Source: Bacillota bacterium (GTDB taxonomy: Bacteria > Bacillota > Clostridia > Christensenellales > SZUA-584). From it: 47,904 nucleotides of DNA. Numbering within the stretch: position 1 is the first letter of the stretch; each line of letters opens with the position of its first letter. This document shows positions 46,322 through 47,904 of this stretch, piece after piece. The DNA lies in assembly GCA_023397655.1 (NCBI GenBank), contig JAEWTW010000002.1, positions 1-47,904 on the forward strand, in the 5' to 3' direction. The notes beneath the pieces were generated by a model. The model had not been told where the DNA came from, searched no databases, and was given only the letters and a program-made list of their open reading frames with translations. A program made the translations under genes and the position numbers.

Positions 46322-47257
46322 TCATCTCTCCTTATGTTTCGTTTTTTGTTTTTTGATCTGCAGGTGTTCGTTCCAGTCCTTCCCGTAGGAAGGTAGGTCG
46401 GTTGTGACAGTGTATCCCTGGGGTTCGTATTTGCCGCGGATACGCTGGATGGCCTCCTGCGCCCATTTGTCCGCGTCCAGGCACAGGATGATATTCCTGA
46501 TGTGCGGGTTTTCATTGAGGTAGGTTTCCAGAGCGCCGTCGTGCAGGCAGCACAGGGCGACGGCGTTACCCGTTAGATTCCGGTGCAGGGTCATGTAGCT
46601 CATGAGGTCGATTGGCGCCTCAAAAACGTAGACGGAGTCAATATCCGGGACGCAGGGTAGCCGGAAGGCGATGGCTTTGTCGCTGCCAGGGACGTCGCCT
46701 TTGAAGCCAGAACGGTCGTAGGTGCCGCGCTTGTATGCGAAGACAGCTTTGTTTTCAGCGTTCCTGCCTACGAAGACGCAGTTGTGGTATTTCGCGTCCT
46801 CATACAGAAGCCCGGAATCGATAAAAGCGCCGATAACCTGCTTTGCGATCCCTCTTTTCATGAGGTAGGCAAAGACTCTGCGGTTATCGGCGCTTATCTC
46901 GGGAAGGGCGAATGGCTGCTTGGGCGGTTTGAGAGGCGGGCCGTGCGTGCGTTTAGGGCGTGTGGGAGGAGCGTCTCGGGAATGTCCATTGAAAGCAAGC
47001 AGATTCTTCACGGCGTCCGCAAAGCTCAGCCCGTGGAAGTGCTGCAAAAATGTGATGGCGTCGCCTCCGATCTGTTCGGAGTATCGGAACCATGTTTTTC
47101 TGTTTTTGATGCGCAGGCTGTCCATCTCAGCGGTGGAATGATATCGGCCTTTGGTGGTGACATAGTAGCCGAGACTGGACAGCAAATCAGGCAGGTCGGT
47201 ATTTTTGGCCAGCTTCATTTCATCATCAGTAAAGTGTGTGTTTGATGGCAGGCTCAT
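46322..47257 (-). CDS. TOPRIM/primase-like protein (DUF3991-type)
   Basis: A 311-residue protein. The N-terminal third (LPDLLSSLGYYVTTKGRYHS and GGDAITFLQHFHGLSFADAV) matches the DUF3991 region of plasmid primases but shows no zinc-binding cysteines. The C-terminal TOPRIM-like part has FEAPIDLMSY with the catalytic Glu and ILCLDADKW with the DxD. It may prime the complementary strand after transfer. ATG 47257 is preceded by AAAGGAGATT; the longer frame lacks support. It heads the minus-strand operon of the element, with the divergent KTSC gene beyond. Confidence 0.84.
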   Translation of the reverse strand: MSLPSNTHFTDDEMKLAKNTDLPDLLSSLGYYVTTKGRYHSTAEMDSLRIKNRKTWFRYSEQIGGDAITFLQHFHGLSFADAVKNLLAFNGHSRDAPPTRPKRTHGPPLKPPKQPFALPEISADNRRVFAYLMKRGIAKQVIGAFIDSGLLYEDAKYHNCVFVGRNAENKAVFAYKRGTYDRSGFKGDVPGSDKAIAFRLPCVPDIDSVYVFEAPIDLMSYMTLHRNLTGNAVALCCLHDGALETYLNENPHIRNIILCLDADKWAQEAIQRIRGKYEPQGYTVTTDLPSYGKDWNEHLQIKKQKTKHKER

Positions 47258-47315
47258 TTTTGGGGGAATCTCCTTTCTGAAGGATTCATTATGGAAGCAG
47301 GTCAGAATAATATAA

Positions 47316-47344
47316 TTGCACCTCAAATCACTGGGTGCTATTAT
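47316..47344 (+). promoter_or_regulatory. Promoter of the KTSC gene with overlapping inverted repeat
   Basis: TTGCAC (47316-47321), 17 bases, then TATTAT (47339-47344) on the plus strand. The spacer carries GCACC (47318-47322) and GGTGC (47334-47338), an inverted repeat that could bind a regulator. On the opposite strand TATAAT-like sequence suggests a divergent promoter for the primase operon. Confidence 0.55.
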
Positions 47345-47384
47345 AGTCTGGTTGGATTATTAAAATGGTCTTTTGGAGGGTGCC

Positions 47385-47585
47385 TTGGCTGGCTTATCAT
47401 ATGCAAAGAAAATAGCCGGCATTGAATATGACGCCGGGTCTGGGATGCTGACTATACAGTTCACGTCGAAAATAACCAGGTGCTATACGAATGTACCAAC
47501 AGAATTGCATGAGAAATTTACTGCCTCTGCCGACAAGAATAAATTCTATCAGCAGAAGATTGAAGGTCAATTTCCGGTCGATTAA
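47385..47585 (+). CDS. KTSC-domain protein
   Basis: A 66-residue protein that fits the small KTSC domain: IAGIEYDAGSGMLTIQFTSK, then CYTNVPTELHEKFTASADKN and YQQKIEGQFPVD. KTSC domains occur alone or fused to lysyl-tRNA synthetase and nucleases; the role is unclear. TTG 47385 follows GGAGG at 5 bases; an upstream TTG at 47373 lies within the ribosome binding site. It is transcribed away from the element's main operon, at the right edge. Confidence 0.72.
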   Translation: MAGLSYAKKIAGIEYDAGSGMLTIQFTSKITRCYTNVPTELHEKFTASADKNKFYQQKIEGQFPVD

Positions 47586-47593
47586 ATGGTTAA

Positions 47594-47617
47594 ATGTGTT
47601 CGAATCCCATCGGAAAG
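47594..47617 (+). other. tRNA 3'-end-like remnant, possible old attachment site
   Basis: ATGTG-TTCGAAT-CCCAT (47594-47610) forms a T-arm with a canonical GTTCGAATC loop and one mismatch in the stem, then CGGAAAG. No anticodon arm, D-arm or CCA is present. The T-arm resembles that of the nearby partial tRNA-Met but on the opposite strand. It may be the piece of a tRNA gene left at an integration site; this is inference. Confidence 0.35.
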
Positions 47618-47682
47618 CCGCTTATGCCGTTTTGCATCTACGGAAACACACTTTTTGAAAATCGAGGCCAGAGTACCAAAAA

Positions 47683-47704
47683 AGCCCGTTACGACGGGCT
47701 TTTC
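47683..47704. terminator. Bidirectional rho-independent terminator
   Basis: AGCCCGT-TACG-ACGGGCT (47683-47700) is a perfect 7 bp hairpin flanked by six A on the left (five or six T on the minus strand) and four T on the right. It ends the minus-strand tRNA operon and also plus-strand transcription from the KTSC gene. Confidence 0.85.
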
Positions 47705-47734
47705 AGGCGTTGCATCTTTTTTGTCAACACTATA

Positions 47735-47811
47735 TGGTAGCGGCGACAAGATTCGAACTTGTGACACCCCGGGTATGAACCGAGTGCTCTGGCCAACTGA
47801 GCTACGCCGCC
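47735..47811 (-). tRNA. trnM: tRNA-Met (CAU)
   Basis: A complete 77-nucleotide tRNA on the minus strand. The acceptor stem GGCGGCG pairs with CGCCGCT (one G-U), the D-arm has AGCTCAGTTGGCCAGAGC, the anticodon loop TTCATAC gives anticodon CAU, the T-arm has CAAGTTCGAATCTTG, and the CCA is encoded. The pattern is that of elongator tRNA-Met; CAU could also mark tRNA-Ile with lysidine, but the stem fits Met. It lies downstream of a second CAU tRNA. Confidence 0.93.
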
Positions 47812-47817
47812 ACATGC

Positions 47818-47851
47818 ATAACCCGACTGAAAATTCATCCAATCGGGTTAT
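47818..47851. repeat. Inverted repeat between the two tRNA genes
   Basis: ATAACCCGA (47818-47826) and TCGGGTTAT (47843-47851) are perfect 9-base arms around a 16-base loop. There is no T run, so it is more likely a processing structure in the tRNA transcript than a terminator. Confidence 0.5.
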
Positions 47852-47858
47852 GGTTAAT

Positions 47859-47904
47859 TGGTTGCGGGGATGGGATTTGAACCCATGGCCTCCGGGTTAT
47901 GAGC
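47859..47904 (-). tRNA. Partial tRNA-Met, probably initiator (CAU), cut by the window end
   Basis: The 3' part of a tRNA: anticodon loop CTCATAA with anticodon CAU followed by CCCGG, then the T-arm ATGGGTTCAAATCCCAT and an acceptor strand CCCCGCAACCA. The CTCATAACCC run and the CCCCGCAACCA end match the usual initiator tRNA-fMet pattern. The 5' half lies beyond the window, so the initiator-specific acceptor mismatch cannot be checked. Confidence 0.8.

Noticed and set aside
47582..47842. An 86-codon minus-strand frame
   Set aside because: It runs through the tRNA-Met gene and terminator; tRNA sequence often gives such spurious frames.

Overview
The window comes from a bacterium, most likely an anaerobic gut-type member of the Bacillota (class Clostridia). 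The conjugation genes are of the Gram-positive VirB4 / PrgI / Maff2 / PcfB kind, nearly every gene has a strong AGGAGG ribosome binding site, and a solo receiver domain resembles Spo0A, the sporulation regulator. No species can be named from the sequence alone. Almost all genes lie on the minus strand, so the window is best read from right to left.

Region A (about 0.7-13.8 kb) is a chromosomal carbon-catabolism cluster controlled by a LacI-type repressor. In transcription order it holds a frameshifted small gene, a Gfo/Idh/MocA dehydrogenase, an M24-fold protein, E1 alpha and E1 beta of a 2-oxoacid (or acetoin) dehydrogenase, a free-standing lipoyl domain, a zinc-type alcohol dehydrogenase, a SIS-domain sugar-phosphate isomerase/deglycase, a decayed hexokinase-family gene, a second M24-fold protein, a second alcohol dehydrogenase, a short coding remnant, and a xylose-isomerase-like TIM barrel. 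Two copies of a palindromic operator (core AATCGATT) sit in front of lacI and in front of the operon. No transporter, E2 acyltransferase or E3 is present. Both M24 proteins have lost most metal ligands. The substrate is unknown.

Region B (14.3-47.6 kb) is a large conjugative element of higher GC content. Its right part carries maintenance genes: a TOPRIM/primase-like protein, SSB, ParB, an actin-like ParM and a ParR-like protein. Then come a C5 DNA methyltransferase, an amidoligase / gamma-glutamylcyclotransferase pair, and a complete Gram-positive Tad/Flp-type pilus operon: SAF/CpaB, TadZ, TadA ATPase, TadB, TadC, two near-identical pilins, two minor pilin-like proteins, a large CARDB-repeat surface protein and a prepilin peptidase. 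Next are small element proteins, S-adenosylmethionine synthetase, a beta-helix-like protein and a second DNA methyltransferase. The left part holds the transfer machinery: a hairpin-rich likely oriT, MobC, MOBP-type relaxase, PcfB, the VirD4/TraG coupling protein, Maff2, a TrbL/VirB6-like channel protein, PrgI, VirB4 and an NlpC/P60 hydrolase. No integrase, topoisomerase or large helicase is present and the element stops abruptly at 14.28 kb, so it is truncated, rearranged, or continues elsewhere.

Region C (47.6-47.9 kb) is host flank: a tRNA-like remnant, a terminator, an intact tRNA-Met(CAU) and a partial, probable initiator tRNA-Met.

The most interesting parts are: the pilus plus surface-protein operon embedded in a conjugative element; the solo Spo0A-type receiver driven by a perfect consensus promoter on the opposite strand inside it; the amidoligase module; a cytosine methyltransferase that appears to start at CTG in a CTGA stop/start overlap; and the unexplained E1/lipoyl/M24 catabolic cluster.
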